NCBI GenBank assembly: GCA_039111635.1
Contig: JBCAQO010000160.1
Location: 1-21,616, forward strand
Direction of reading: 5' to 3'
DNA: 21,616 nucleotides
Source of the DNA: Heterobasidion occidentale
Taxonomy: Eukaryota > Basidiomycota > Agaricomycetes > Russulales > Bondarzewiaceae
Each line of letters opens with the position of its first letter. The first letter of the stretch is position 1. Of this stretch, positions 1-11,100 are shown in pieces. Under the pieces are notes generated by a model that worked only from the letters and a program-made list of their open reading frames with translations, was not told where the DNA came from and made no database searches. Made by a program: the position numbers and the translations under genes.

Positions 1-85
1 ACAGGCCGAGTGAACAGACGTTTAAAAGGCCTCGTCGCGTGTAAACTATAGTGCCAGTAGCGTTTGTGTGTTGTTGTCTCTTTCT

Positions 86-1342
86 ATGATTTTCTGGAGA
101 TTTACACGTGTGCGTCACTACGTTCTCTCCCTGTCCCGCCCCAAACAGTAGCCGCCCTCATGTTCTCGTCATGGGATATGTTGATCACATTAGGCGACAT
201 GGTGAGTTCCTTCGTGTCATCGAGCATTGAAGAGAGATGTCGACGGCTTCGTGGAAATTCCCTCAGATCGAACATGTCTGGACGTGCGTTTTCCTCTTGC
301 CAACGCGGGCACAGCAACGATGATATTAATATCGTCGACTGGCTTCCTTCTAACCGACTAGCAAAGAATGGAACAAAACGACGTGGCTTTCTATTCTCAT
401 GCGGGTTTTCTCCTTCGGCTCACAGATGTGCGTCCCTCTGGTTCTCCTCTGCTCTTTGCAAAGTCCGCGCTTGCCATGCTGCGGTCCCCTGCTGACCCTG
501 TCCTGACACAGGGCAGCCGTGGTTTTGACGATGAAAGCGACGACCCTTGGCTCGGTGGTCGAGCCTAGCAAATGTCGCTTGCTCCTCGTCTTTCAGGGCT
601 TCGCGAGCCAGGTGCTCACGATGGGTGTCCAATTCATTCTCTCACTCCGCGGTGCGTTCGCGCTCTTCAGGTCTGCTCATATTAAATTCTGACGAGATGT
701 GAAATGGAACTTTATCTGACCCCACGTAATCACCGACTCGTCTGACGCTTCTTGGTTACTGTGATGACTAGTCATCGCATTGTATAGCGAGTGGAAGTCC
801 CTCAAGTTTATCCTCGCGGGCTTCTGGATGGTGGAGGTTGTCATGATGTCTGCCATCCTGAGCATCGCCGGCCCTCGCATCACGTTCACACACCAATGTG
901 TCCCGATTGTGTTTCCTACTATGACAATCGGATTTTTGTAGGTGCACCCTGTAGCGCACCACCGTGCATCGCACAAAGACACAAAAATGGTAGCTGACTG
1001 CTTACTTTTCCGGTACATCCTTGTCTCGCGTGTATCAGCATAGGGCCTCTCAGCCTGGACATCTTGCTGTTTAGTCTCACGATGAAGAAGTTCTTCCTGT
1101 CTATGCGCGGCATCCGCGCACCACCATGGGTGACCCGATTCATGCAGGACGGTGTCTGGGCTTTCTCGCTTCCTCTATGTGCGTCTGCTATGATTGTCTG
1201 TCCATGCGCGTTACCACCTAATGCTAGTCTCGAAGTGATTGCCCTCGTTAACATCGCCTGTATGATGTTCTTGCACTCTGCATATTCTTCCATCGCGTTT
1301 TCGTGCGTGACATTCCATTTAAGAATAAAACCTAATATCTAG
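86..1342 (+). CDS. Seven-helix membrane protein with DUF6533-like N-terminus (model incomplete)
   Basis: Probable multi-pass membrane protein of the large basidiomycete family that starts with a DUF6533 domain; function unknown. Fragments in family order are: SSWDMLITLGDM then IEHVWT (the D-x-L-T-x-x-D...VW signature), a short tryptophan-rich segment, VFQGFASQVLTMGVQ, KFILAGFWMVEVV, LDILLFSLTMKKFF, FMQDGVWAFSLPL, and SIAFSCVTFHLR at the end. Exons that join in frame are 86-107, 149-201, 267-283, 362-about 430, 569-670, 788-897, 942-989 and 1044-1342. The stretch 431-568 probably hides one more exon. The start at 86 is the first ATG in an open frame and is uncertain. A further open stretch at 1504-1619, with an acidic segment ending in GGDIEFDTIAITNG and TGA at 1617-1619, resembles a cytoplasmic tail and may be the true last exon. 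I see no certain disabling mutation. The family call is fairly firm; the exact model and function are not. Confidence 0.6.
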
Positions 1343-1619
1343 ATCTGTCTGTTCAAAGGTGGTCTATTGCTATTCCTGGCTTTGCGGTACGTGTATATTC
1401 TGACTCACCTCGCCTATCTCATGTTTGGTTCTTATGTGTATCCTGGGAATCGCGTAGGGCTATCGCCTGATCCTACACCTCCGCAAGTGTGCGCCGCAGG
1501 ACCTTGCTTTCTCGGAGACGGGCGGCGACATCGAATTCGACACGATCGCCATCACGAACGGCACGAGCGAATGTGCGTACACACCAGCGCTCCTGTCCTG
1601 CTTTCGGCTCTGCTTATGA

Positions 1620-2066
1620 GATCCCACTTTCGGCGTAGCAGCAGATACAGTTGTTATGCATAGCGAGTATGCACCTGCGAGTCCCGCTGTCGGCCCATAG
1701 AACCATCGCCCCTATGATACCACCTACCTCGCTCCATTCACATGTCCACCAGGCAAATCAGCATCTACTTAGAGCCCATGCAACTGTACATCGTAAGCTA
1801 CACACACACTGCACGCTATTACTTATACATTATCCCCCGCCGCGGTGCCAGCGTCCGTAGTATCTAGTGTATTTCTACATATCTTTATGTCGTTCGTCTT
1901 CGTCTTCGTCTTCGTGTCTCGTTGTACATGAATGTATTTTACGCTTGCACCGCTGGACACCTCCGTGTCTGCATCAGCAACCTTTTCTAAGGCCGGCTCC
2001 CAAGCGGCCACACGTGATCGGGGAAGGCTTTGCAGGGAACGTTTGCAGCCTGCCCAGCTCCCCTTG
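1620..2066. promoter_or_regulatory. Intergenic region upstream of LAS1
   Basis: No convincing gene. It holds the 3' flank of the membrane-protein gene and the presumed promoter of LAS1. A short TCTTCG-type microsatellite lies at about 1888-1916. No clear TATA box or other defined element was seen. Confidence 0.4.
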
Positions 2067-3974
2067 ATGAAACTACCGCGCCGGACACCATGGGCCTCGC
2101 TCGCCGAGCTTGACCAGGTCTGTGCCTGGGTCTACACCGACGAGTACGATCTCGCCGCACAGACCCTCGCCGTCGAAAGAGTGCGCAGCGCCGTCTCTCC
2201 CCACGCGCGCATACCCCGCTCACACAGATTCACCTTCCCGCCCGAGCGAAGCTCGCAGCCTGGAAGGCCGTTACCGCGCTTCCGCACGCACTCGAGTCCC
2301 TCCTCGCCCTCTTGACCGCGCTCCTGCACGATGCCCACGCTTCCGCCCCTTCGTCTTCGTCGTTGTCTCCGTCTTCGTCTTCGCAGACGCCGTTGTCACG
2401 GCCGCGCGGCGCTCACGCGCTGTCGGTGCGCCAGGACTATGCGGCCGCGCTCATTCGCCTCGTCAATGGCCTCGTCGACCCACTGCAGGTCGGCGCATAC
2501 GCACGCTCTATCGCGGCGATCGCGGCGCAGCTCGGCCTTCCTGCGTGGCTGGTGGAGCTGCGACATGCAGCGACGCACGAAGACTTGCCTAGCTTGGAGC
2601 TGCTGAGGGATGCTGCGCGCGAGGTAACCTTGTTCCCCATCCCAATGTCAGGTCTTTGAACGCTTATTTATCCGTGACGTTCTCGTCTACGTTTAATTTT
2701 TCGCATTTCGGTTGTGTTTTGCAGTCGATGTCATGGCTCTTGCACAACTACTTCCTCCCGACGCTTAATCCCTCTATGGACAGAACCGCGCAGTCCACCG
2801 CCTCGTTGCGCCCTTTGACGCCCGCATTGAAGCAGTACAAGTCGCTGCTCAAGCTTACGACGCGCGACGCGACACTCCGGGCGAAGCATCGCACCGAAAT
2901 TGAAAAGGCGCTGCGGGACGTCGAGCGGTGGGTCGCAGAGGCGATGGTCGCCTCGGACGGTGATCTCGCGTGGGAGATGGGCGGCGCGACGGCAGACGAA
3001 GCGGGAGAGGACGCGGAGGAAGACGGGAAGGAGCGGTGGGTGTTGGAGCGATTGTGCGACGCGCTGCTCGAGCGAGGCATCTTGGTGCCCGTCTCAAAAA
3101 AGTCGGTGTTACGATTTGTTTTCTCGCGCCTGTGTCTTGACCGTTCTTCGTGACAGAAAGCGCGCGCCATCAAAGAGCGCGTTTCACCCGCCCCCGTCAT
3201 CTCTCACAATCTGGACGACGCTCCTCGCCCATCTCCGTTTGCACCACCCTACGCTCCCCTCGATCCTCATGTCCCGCATTATCTCGCATCTCCTTACCGA
3301 TGCGTCGACAGCTTCCTCCGCTTTTGATGCCGATGCCGATCCGGACGTCCGACAAGACGACCCTTCGTACGACCTGTGTCTCGCGAGCTGGGCCATGTGG
3401 CTCATCGACGGGAGTGAGCAAGACGCAGAGAGCGCGGTACGGAAAGACGACGCGTTCGTCATGCTCGCCAATGGTCTTGGTCCTCGAATGGATAGGTCAT
3501 CCAAGGCCCGCGCGGGGTACGGGTGTCTAATCCTCAGTTGTCCACATTTTTAGGTGACTTATTGGCTTGGCAGAGCTCGTAGCCTATTCAGGGCCCTATG
3601 CGCGAGCGACCCTCATTTGGCCGATTTATCCAGCACAATACTCGGTGAACATGATACCGTGCCACCCGCACCCGCCACAGGAGTGAGTTCTTCGGTTCCC
3701 TTCGATGAACCCGTCATGACGTGGACGATTATAGTTGTGGAGTGACGATGCCATGGCAATCATGGACGAACGACTCAAAATCATCCTCGCCACGCGCACC
3801 GAAAATTCTCCAGACTCGAGTATCGACAGTCACCGTCCTATGGACGACGACGGCTCCACAATGGCAGCACCGCTCACTGGTTCTGCTCCGCTCCCGTCAG
3901 GGTGGCGGCTACTGAACCCAGCTAGTGGGTGGAAGCCGTGCCCAATCGGAGTATATGTGGGTGAATTAGTATAG
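2067..3974 (+). CDS. LAS1: LAS1 pre-rRNA processing endoribonuclease
   Basis: LAS1 is the HEPN-family endoribonuclease that cuts ITS2 at site C2 during 60S ribosome maturation, acting with the Grc3 kinase in the nucleolus and nucleus. Exons are 2067-2180, 2252-2623, 2725-3101, 3157-3516, 3574-3682 and 3735-3974; they sum to 1572 nt with all phases matching, giving 523 residues, close to the yeast protein. Residues 1-40 carry the family start (PW..L.EL..V..WVY). The HEPN catalytic motif R-H-x-x-T-H is present as ELRHAATHEDLPS near residues 140-152 (codons 2561-2578). WLLHNYF follows directly in exon 3, as in other LAS1 proteins. The C-terminus has the conserved GW...W.PCPIGV ending. A serine-rich low-complexity insert follows residue 60 and an acidic stretch lies in exon 3. 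The acceptors of exon 2 (AAG at 2249-2251) and exon 5 are the least certain. The gene looks intact. Confidence 0.9.
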
Positions 3975-4242
3975 GTGCTAGTAACGTGAAAAAAGACACT
4001 TCGCGAGGAGTCTAACCCGAATTGTCTGCAAGAAAGAGGGGTCATTCAGGGTATACGCGTAACACGACCATCCGAGCAACTGTAGCAAAAAGTATATGCG
4101 CCTAGCGAGTGTCGGTTAGTGAAAAAAAGGTCGCAAGGAAAGAAATCAAGCAGTCCCCGCTCTGTATGACTAGATGAGTACAGTAAAAGCTCCACCTCCA
4201 GGGGTAGATCGCATACGTGTGTTCGCGTACAATTCTTTCGTT
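3975..4242. other. Convergent intergenic region
   Basis: Short spacer between the converging LAS1 (+) and membrane-protein (-) genes, presumably both 3' UTRs. Nothing else was recognised. Confidence 0.5.
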
Positions 4243-6348
4243 TTAACTTGACTCCGACTGGCCCGTCCGCATTGGTTTCCGCGGGACTGCGCCGGGCTGT
4301 CTCGTGGGCTGGTGCGGCGGTGCTCGGTCATCCATATATCGCGGAGGGAGCTCGACCACCTCCGTGCCGCTGTCGGTGTATACAGTGACAGGAGGCCGTC
4401 CTGCGTCATGATGCACGACGTAGACATGCGAACCTGACGGTCTTGCGTCGGAGGGAGTCGCTGGATTTGAGCCCTCCCGTTGATGGGCGGACGGGGAGAG
4501 AGCGGCGCTCGGGGAGCTCGGGGGGAAAGCGTAGCGCTTGTCGCGGCTCCGGGAGGAAGAAGTAACGGCGATGAAGGGTCGCTGAGAGAATGTGTATGGA
4601 TATGGGGGGCTGGACGCTCGGACGGAAGAACGAAGGGCTCGATGTGATAGCTTGAGTTCTGGCCTAGCGAACCTGTCGTCGTGGTCGTGGCGGTGCGCCG
4701 GCTGCTGGAGGTGGCTTCGCGGGCGGATTGGGAGTTGGTAAGAGCAAGAGAGAGGCTGCCGTGCTCGAGTCCGATGGCGTCCGCAGAAGGGTAGTCGTCG
4801 TACCGCGAATTGAACTGCGTATTTGAATTGGTAGAATGTCGGGCGAAGTTGGACAGTTTGCGATGGGAATGTCTGCGATAGCATAGGAAGGCTGCAAGGC
4901 CGCCGACGACGAGACCAAGCACGAGACCGCCGACGCCTGATCCTACCGCTACCGATGACGCTACTGTCTTCTCGCTGATGCAGAATGAAATCATCCGATC
5001 AACGACAAAAGGTGTGGCATAGACTGCACGTACTCGGCATTTAGATCTAAACAATCTGTTGGTCCGTTTCCACCACTGTGTAGTGGTCCTTGTGACCATC
5101 TGTTGCCTTTTGAATCTACGAGGGATATAAAGAATGAAAATCCCCAGGTCTGCGAAGGCGTTAGCTTTCTATAGGCTTGAGTACAGTTATATAAACAAAC
5201 TGACCAGCGATACCTTCCAGTCAATTGTGTCCATAGAATCTGAGGTGATGTTGAGAGGGGGGTGAAGAGTGGGAGCGATCTGTCACAAACTAGCTCTCGA
5301 TCATGCGACATATTTCTGCTCGGCATACCGCTCACAGTGAGAGTATAAGGCGGCGTGCCATTTTGAGGTGTTATGTATATATCTTGACACTAAGGTGTAC
5401 ATGGGTCACACAGGTCGTCATAGAACAGGATAACAAGAGAGTGGAGCGCTCACTTGGTCAATCCATCCATATTGCGAGAATGAGCCGGTGGACACCGCAG
5501 CCTTCACGTCCATGGCCCCGGCAGGAAAAGTGACATTGTTACAAGTGGGATGAAATGAGGACGACGTGTTTGCTATGACTGTGTATATGTCTTGACATCC
5601 TCCCGTAACGCCATTAGTATCGAACTTCAGAGGGAATGATGACTGATTTAATTCAAAGGTATTTCAGATATACACGTACCATGCAAATCTGGTACTGATC
5701 ATCTCCCAGCATCAGCCAAAGTTCACCTAAATTCCCGCGGACCCTCATTGCTCACCTGTGTACCAGGATAAAATGGAACTGGGAAGTCCTGCGTGCGCTT
5801 CAATGCAGAATACCAGAAAGGATGATATAAGACTCACGAAACTAGTCCCCGAGCCTGCTGCAACTACAAATGGTACAATAAATGCTCTGTGAAGAGGGAT
5901 TAGTAGGATTCGCAGAATGGTCGAGACGGACAAAACGCACGAAGTGTATATGGAGAGAAAATATGGCGCAGTTGGATTAGGCCTGGTACAGAGATAAGAA
6001 CGCGTGCACTGAGGATGCAGATCCGAGCAAGGCTCACCCCGTTGCTTGGCCTCTTTCCCAAGTTATATGTATTGTGTCACATTGTGCTGCATTAACACGG
6101 TGAGTTCAATTTGCAAAGGAAGCGAGAGGAAGCGTTTACTGGTGACGGGGATGGGGATGCTAGTGCCTGCAGGGTTAAAGTCAAAGAAGAAACCCTACAT
6201 ACAGGGAAATCGCCAGTCAAGGACACGCAGTATTGCACCATGTTATTCCGCATACCTGTTCCAAGTACGCCGGTTGTTTACCCGAAACATACACGGACGC
6301 GGAAAGGGTCCAGCAGAGAAATGCGAACAGACGTGCGACCTGGCCCAT
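4243..6348 (-). CDS. Secreted single-pass membrane protein with Ig-like-looking ectodomain
   Basis: Predicted surface protein of unknown function, of a type I know from basidiomycete genomes. Exons in coding order: 6256-6348, 6140-6194, 6038-6086, 5941-5982, 5838-5886, 5756-5797, 5680-5694 (15 nt), 5454-5624, 5336-5389, 5214-5239 (26 nt), 5034-5168, 4632-4974 and 4243-4581. They total 1413 nt with all phases matching (470 residues). Residues 1-22 form a signal peptide (MGQVARLFAFLCWTLSASVY). The ectodomain has the motifs TQCDTIHITW, APYFLSIYT, PGTQYQICMFDTNGVTGGCQ, CQDIYITPQNGTPPYTLT and SLVDSKGN...CLDLN, so it looks like two related repeats. One membrane helix lies at about 248-273 (GSGVGGLVLGLVVGGLAAFL) and is followed by CYRRH. 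The cytoplasmic tail is Ser/Pro-rich and ends with HVYVVHHDAG..PVTVYT and EVVELPPRY, which I recognise as conserved in such proteins. The last intron (4582-4631) has a weak GTTCTT donor; the alternative is a one-base deletion. Confidence 0.8.
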
Positions 6349-6674
6349 ACGCAAGAGATGGATGCGGATCGAACGAATGAGCGAAAACGAATGAATATGG
6401 GAGGGAAAGAGGTCAGAGACAGCCAGTAGGTCAGGACGGCTTTGTATGTAAATAATTATTAGTCCCCGCGCCTCCGCCCCGCAATGCGCACGTCGCGCAG
6501 CGCCGGAGGTCTAATCCTCCGTCGCAACCAGCCGTCGTCTGCCGTCGTCTATCGGCTCCGCCCTTATTCCTCGTTGCCATCCTGTGACTGAGCATGCTCC
6601 ACGATGAATATTGTATTGTTGTACAGTCTCCACAAGTCTCCTCTACTGTGATTATCTACTATTTTACAGAGCGG
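6349..6674. promoter_or_regulatory. Intergenic region: promoter of the membrane-protein gene and 3' flank of the exonuclease
   Basis: No gene seen. It should hold the promoter of the minus-strand membrane-protein gene starting at 6348 and the 3' UTR of the exonuclease gene. A perfect 6-bp inverted repeat CGGAGG/CCTCCG with a 6-nt loop is at 6504-6521, and GCCGTCGTCT is repeated directly at 6531-6550. Neither has a known role here. Confidence 0.4.
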
Positions 6675-7682
6675 TCAGTCCTTCTTTCTTTTCGCACCTG
6701 CTCGGCGAGCAGTCGCAGGTTCATCATCTTTCATCTCCTTTGGAATTGGCCTGGGTGGCGGTGGACCGGGATCATAGAATGGATTAAGTGGAAACCAAGG
6801 TCTACCGAAGGCGTCTCGAAGAACCCCTTTGATGACATCAAAGGTGTAGAAATCAGGCTCCGGTGGCGGCTCTGTGACAATCTCCCGAGCTATCAGCTTA
6901 TAACAGATCAGCAAACTTGACTGACAGTCATTAGCAGCATCTGATGAACCATTGGGGTCAGCGGCTGATTTGTGACTGATGAAAAGAAACCATGAAACGC
7001 ACAATCTAGCTGGGGTTCAGACAAAGCTGCCTCCCAATTACTCCTGGTCACAAGTCCCTTCGTAAGCGATCTATCAAGGTACGTTTCTGCCAAACGAGAG
7101 AGCCCTATAGGATTCTTGTATGGGCCTTTCCAGCTCAAATCGACGGAACGTGCGAGTAAGGAAAGATCTATGCAGCTCCGAACGGATAATTGATAGTCGC
7201 GGAACAGCTTCTTGCAGTCATCTAATAACAGCGGGCGAAACGTTGGCTTGACATTTGATAGAACAAGTAGCATAACTTACATTGAATACCGACTCCAACT
7301 TTCACTTTTTGAGGAGATTCCAAATATCGGCGAAGCTTGTCGGGGAATGCTGCGCGCAAATTGTTCGTCACGATCCACAAAATCAAGAGAGTGGCACATT
7401 ACCTTGCATTGCACTGACCTGGATGAGGAGTATCGTATCTTCACAGCCTATCTGAATCAATGCCACACGTTTCTCCGGTTCACCTTTCCTGTCGTTCGAC
7501 CTCCATTCAAGATCCAGACCAACGACGACATCGGGGTGAAGAGTGTCCAAACGCGACACTTCAAGATCTGCTTCTTCGAGACTTCGGATGTAGACTAGGC
7601 GCGCGTCCGGGAAAAACTCCTTCCATTCAAAAGTCGGCTTTTCGATTGAGGGTTTGGGGGAGTTCTCGGTGGAATGGCCCAT
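6675..7682 (-). CDS. Werner-type 3'-5' exonuclease (DnaQ/DEDDy fold)
   Basis: Metal-dependent 3'-5' exonuclease of the WRN/RNase D-like group, likely acting on DNA or RNA in the nucleus; the substrate cannot be read from the sequence. Exons in coding order: 7403-7682, 7281-7349, 7003-7221 and 6675-6940, giving 277 residues with matching phases. The DEDDy residues are visible: D57 and E59 in VVVGLDLEW, D118 in VGVGIQYDCKKLF, and Tyr190/Asp194 in DYAANDCQSSL. The last motif appears only when intron 3 is taken as 6941-7002; a closer acceptor would destroy the tyrosine. The C-terminal 45 residues are proline-rich (PGPPPPRPIP) and end in a basic cluster (RRAGAKRKKD) that could be a nuclear signal. 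The start is the first ATG in frame; the open frame runs back to 7748 without another ATG. There is no helicase domain, so it is a stand-alone exonuclease. Its promoter region runs into the adjoining Helitron. Confidence 0.87.
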
Positions 7683-7782
7683 TGAGAGAGCACAAGACAA
7701 GATGCATGGTGGCGATTGCGGCCAGCATCTCAAGAGACGAGCTCCCACCCGTCGCTTCGCGACTCTTACGCAGTGCTGATTA
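7683..7782. promoter_or_regulatory. Short host segment between exonuclease start and Helitron
   Basis: About 100 bp of GC-richer DNA lies upstream of the exonuclease ATG. It ends at a sharp switch to AT-rich DNA at the proposed Helitron edge. It is likely the 5' UTR or core promoter remnant of the exonuclease gene. Confidence 0.4.
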
Positions 7783-7795
7783 TTAGTTTTGTGGG

Positions 7796-7854
7796 TTTAG
7801 GGCTTATTTCGATATTTTGGAGCTTGCCTCAAGTAGTTAGATGCCTGCCCTAAA
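7796..7854. repeat. Inverted repeat near Helitron 3' end
   Basis: TTTAGGGC at 7796-7803 is the perfect reverse complement of GCCCTAAA at 7847-7854, with a 43-nt loop. It sits 14 nt inside the proposed terminus. Classical Helitrons carry a shorter, tighter 3' hairpin, so the role is uncertain. Confidence 0.4.
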
Positions 7855-8163
7855 TAGAATGTCCAGTGTGACCATCATGATTGAGAGCAAGCACATTGTA
7901 CATTGTAGAGCAATTTTGTGAACAAACAGATAACAAATTGGGAGAAATGGTAAAGTAAAGTTTTGACTTGAGGCCTTGAGGGTGTTCTTCTAAGAAAGCA
8001 AATGAGCAATGGAATTTTGAATAATTTGGCACATACCATTAAGAACTTTTAGAACTCTATTGAGGAGTTTTGAGATTTTGAGGGAAGAGGTTGCATCTAA
8101 ATAAGAAGTTGCTGGTTAATCTTTGAAATATATATGGTTAATAAAGCATAAACTTGCCGAACA
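7855..8163. other. Helitron 3' non-coding region
   Basis: AT-rich DNA between the RepHel stop codon and the proposed 3' terminus. Only short shadow ORFs were seen, with no second gene and no captured host exon recognised. Confidence 0.5.
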
Positions 8164-11100
8164 TCAAATCAGGTTTGCCAAGACTTCAGGATAGACAATG
8201 TTTGTAGTCTTTGTGCCTTCGCATTCCTCAGGGAATAAGACCTTGATTCTCTCGCCAGATGTGCAGCGTGATAATGCAACATAGAGTTGGCCATGTGAAA
8301 ACACCGAACTACGCAGGTCAATACCAACATTTGATACTGATTGGCCTTGGGCTTTGTTGATAGTCATGGCAAATGCAAGTCGAACAGGAAATTGACGGCG
8401 AGAAAGAGGGATGGGCATGTCTTCTGCCGATGGTTCAATAGTGAGTCTAGGAATAAACGCAGTCTCTCCAGCATGCTTTCCACCCAAGATACGACATTGT
8501 AAAACTCGAGGCCTGATGTCTGTAAGAATCATCCGTGTGCCATTGCAGAGACCATTGGGCTGGTCGATGTTCCGTAAAAGCATCAGAGGGCAGCCAGGTT
8601 TGAGTTTGAGGTGTGCAAGTGGCAACCCTGACACATTGAGAGAGTTGAGGTATTCTATAGGGTAATCCTGTGTGACCCCAACCACCTTATCCACCGACAT
8701 CAATGTAGACTCTTCTCCAGGAAACTTTGTCAAAGTGTCATGGTTGATCTGATCCACTACATCATTGGTTGTTGAGAGAATGGTGCGCTCTTGAAAATAA
8801 CCATCTGGCTTGGGTCCTACTTGGATGTCTGGGTAAAGATGGTAAATCAATGACTCCAATGTGTTTTGCTCCAACCGCAAATTTTGTGGAAGAGATATTG
8901 ACTTGTCTTCTGGAAGATTATGACCTGCGCCGACCTCCAAAAGCCAGTTTGCAAATCCTTGACTTTCTGGAGTTTGATCCAAACGCATGTTCTGGGTCAG
9001 ATGATATAAATGGATTGAACTCCACAAATGTGATCGGCGAAGGGAAGCATTGATGATCTGTTCCCTGGATCCTCTAGGAACAACCGGAAGGACCTGTCGG
9101 AAGTCTCCACCAAACAAAATGGTAATTCCTCCAAAAGGCAGGGCCTTTTCCATCAAATCTTGCAGTGTACGGTCCAAAGCCTCAATGGCATGCCGATGCT
9201 GCATTGGCGCTTCGTCCCAAATAATGATACCGGTCTGGCGAAGTACGTCATGAAGGTCCGAATTTTTCTGAATTCTGCAAGTGGAAGCTTCATGTATGGG
9301 GATTGGAATGTGAAAACGTGAGTGAGCTGTACGGCCACCATCTAAAAGTAAAGAGGCGATCCCAGATGAAGCAACACATAAAGCAACTTTGCCCATAGAA
9401 CGGGTAGCAGCTGCAATGGTGTTGCAGACATATGTTTTTCCACATCCACCGGCACTGTGAAGAAAGAAGGTGTGACCATGGTCATAAGTGACCGATTGCA
9501 TGATGCCATCAAAAGCGGCCACTTGTTCCTCGTTGAACCGTTCTCTCTGTTCCTCAACCTCCAAAGCCAGTTCTGGCATGTCATAATTTAGCTGCTCCTG
9601 AAGCAAAAGATTGTTTTCAACCATGACCCAGTCCTTTTGAGGAAGAGGCATTGGTGGAAAGCTTGTGAGATCCTTGCGGGATTCTAGGAGGATTTTCTGC
9701 AAAAGAAATAGGCCATAATCATAAATGTCCTCCTGGGAAGGGTCCTCGTAGTTTTGGGCTTGCAATAGTATGCGAACATCATCACATAGAGTGTCACGGT
9801 GTGTATTCCATAGCTCCGCTGGATCTGTGGGAAGGCAGAATAAGAGCAGGGTTGCAAACAGCCGACGTAGCTGACGGCCTGTCTGTATTTCGCCTGCTTC
9901 AGTAAGACATTGGTTCCACTCGTTGTCATCTTCCAATAGGCCACGGGCTAGACATGCTGCCTTGTAAGTGGGATGCTCTATACCATCAAAAGTCCTCAGG
10001 TCACTCCATCCTTGAGCACCTTTCACTACTGTCAAGAGCATCCGGAGGTAAAAGCGCTCGCCTGCAGAAGGTGGAACAAAATAGACTCGACCAATTGCAA
10101 ATCCCTTCTGTCGTGGTCTCCATTTCCGTTTGGATCTGTCCCAGACAAACTTTTGAGGAAAATCCTGATAAGTAGTGGCCTGTGCAACTGGATCATCTTG
10201 GTTTGCCTGAAACCACTCTGTCAACTGGGTCTTTTTTGATGCCGGCCGATCTAGCACTACTGTAGCATCATCCTCAGGATCAAAGAAAACCTGCTGGTCA
10301 TCCTGCAAATGTACAGGCAGCCGATAAACTGAGGGAAGCTCTAGATGCATGCCAAGCTCAAAGATATGCCAGCATGCCTCGATAGGTCCTATATATCGTG
10401 CATCCACATATTCTTTGATCTCGTCCACACCTCCTACTACCTCTAGGGTAGCGCGATCATGCCCTTTGTAGATGTATTTGTGAATATACTTCACAGCCTT
10501 GACAGAAGCACAGATTTCGACATTGATGTGGCAGTCGTACTTTGCCAAAAGATAAGGACTGTAAGGAACAACATCACGATTGTCCATGATGGTGCCCGAG
10601 GAAAGACATGTGCGCCCATTATTTGGCCTGGCATATTGTGGGTATCCATCTTCTCCATAGAGTGTTTCGGGGACAAACTCCTTGCGATAACGCTTGGAAC
10701 ATTTGCCATCAACCATGCAAGGGGCGTGAGGCTTTTCCGGACCACAGGGACCATGAAGCATGTATTTTGTGACAGCATCATAAAGCACAGGATGAGCCTC
10801 TTGGTTTGGAAGCTGAGCAGAAACTATTCTGTCCACTTGTTCCGCGTTTTGGATTTTATGATTACCATCAAGAAAGATCAGCAAATGCATGTGAGGGAGG
10901 CCACGTTTCTGGAATTCAATAGTATAGACCATGCCAGCCAATTTCCCAAATAGGCCTTTTTTGATCTCCTCAAGCAAGGCATCCTTCTTCTGGTTGAAGA
11001 CGCGTGCCACAATATCTGGCCTATCTGAAGCTGTTTGTCGTTTTGGTGTATTGCCTTGATTATCGCCAACAGAGCGATCCAACTCTAAAAGAGCCTGTTG

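Noticed and set aside
102..632. Minus-strand ORFs at the left end
   Set aside because: They oppose the exons of the seven-helix protein gene, overlap each other in several frames and have no recognisable motifs.
4170..5099. 309-codon minus-strand reading as a whole protein
   Set aside because: Its first ~40 codons run through an intron (4975-5033) and its last ~100 are out of the conserved tail frame; only the middle is used in the gene model.
6504..6521. CGGAGG/CCTCCG hairpin as a terminator or RNA element
   Set aside because: Short GC-rich inverted repeats are common by chance, and this kind of terminator is not used by eukaryotic polymerase II.
7683..7748. Longer N-terminus of the exonuclease
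   Set aside because: The frame is open to 7748 but begins with GTG and has no ATG before 7682, so a eukaryotic start there is unlikely.
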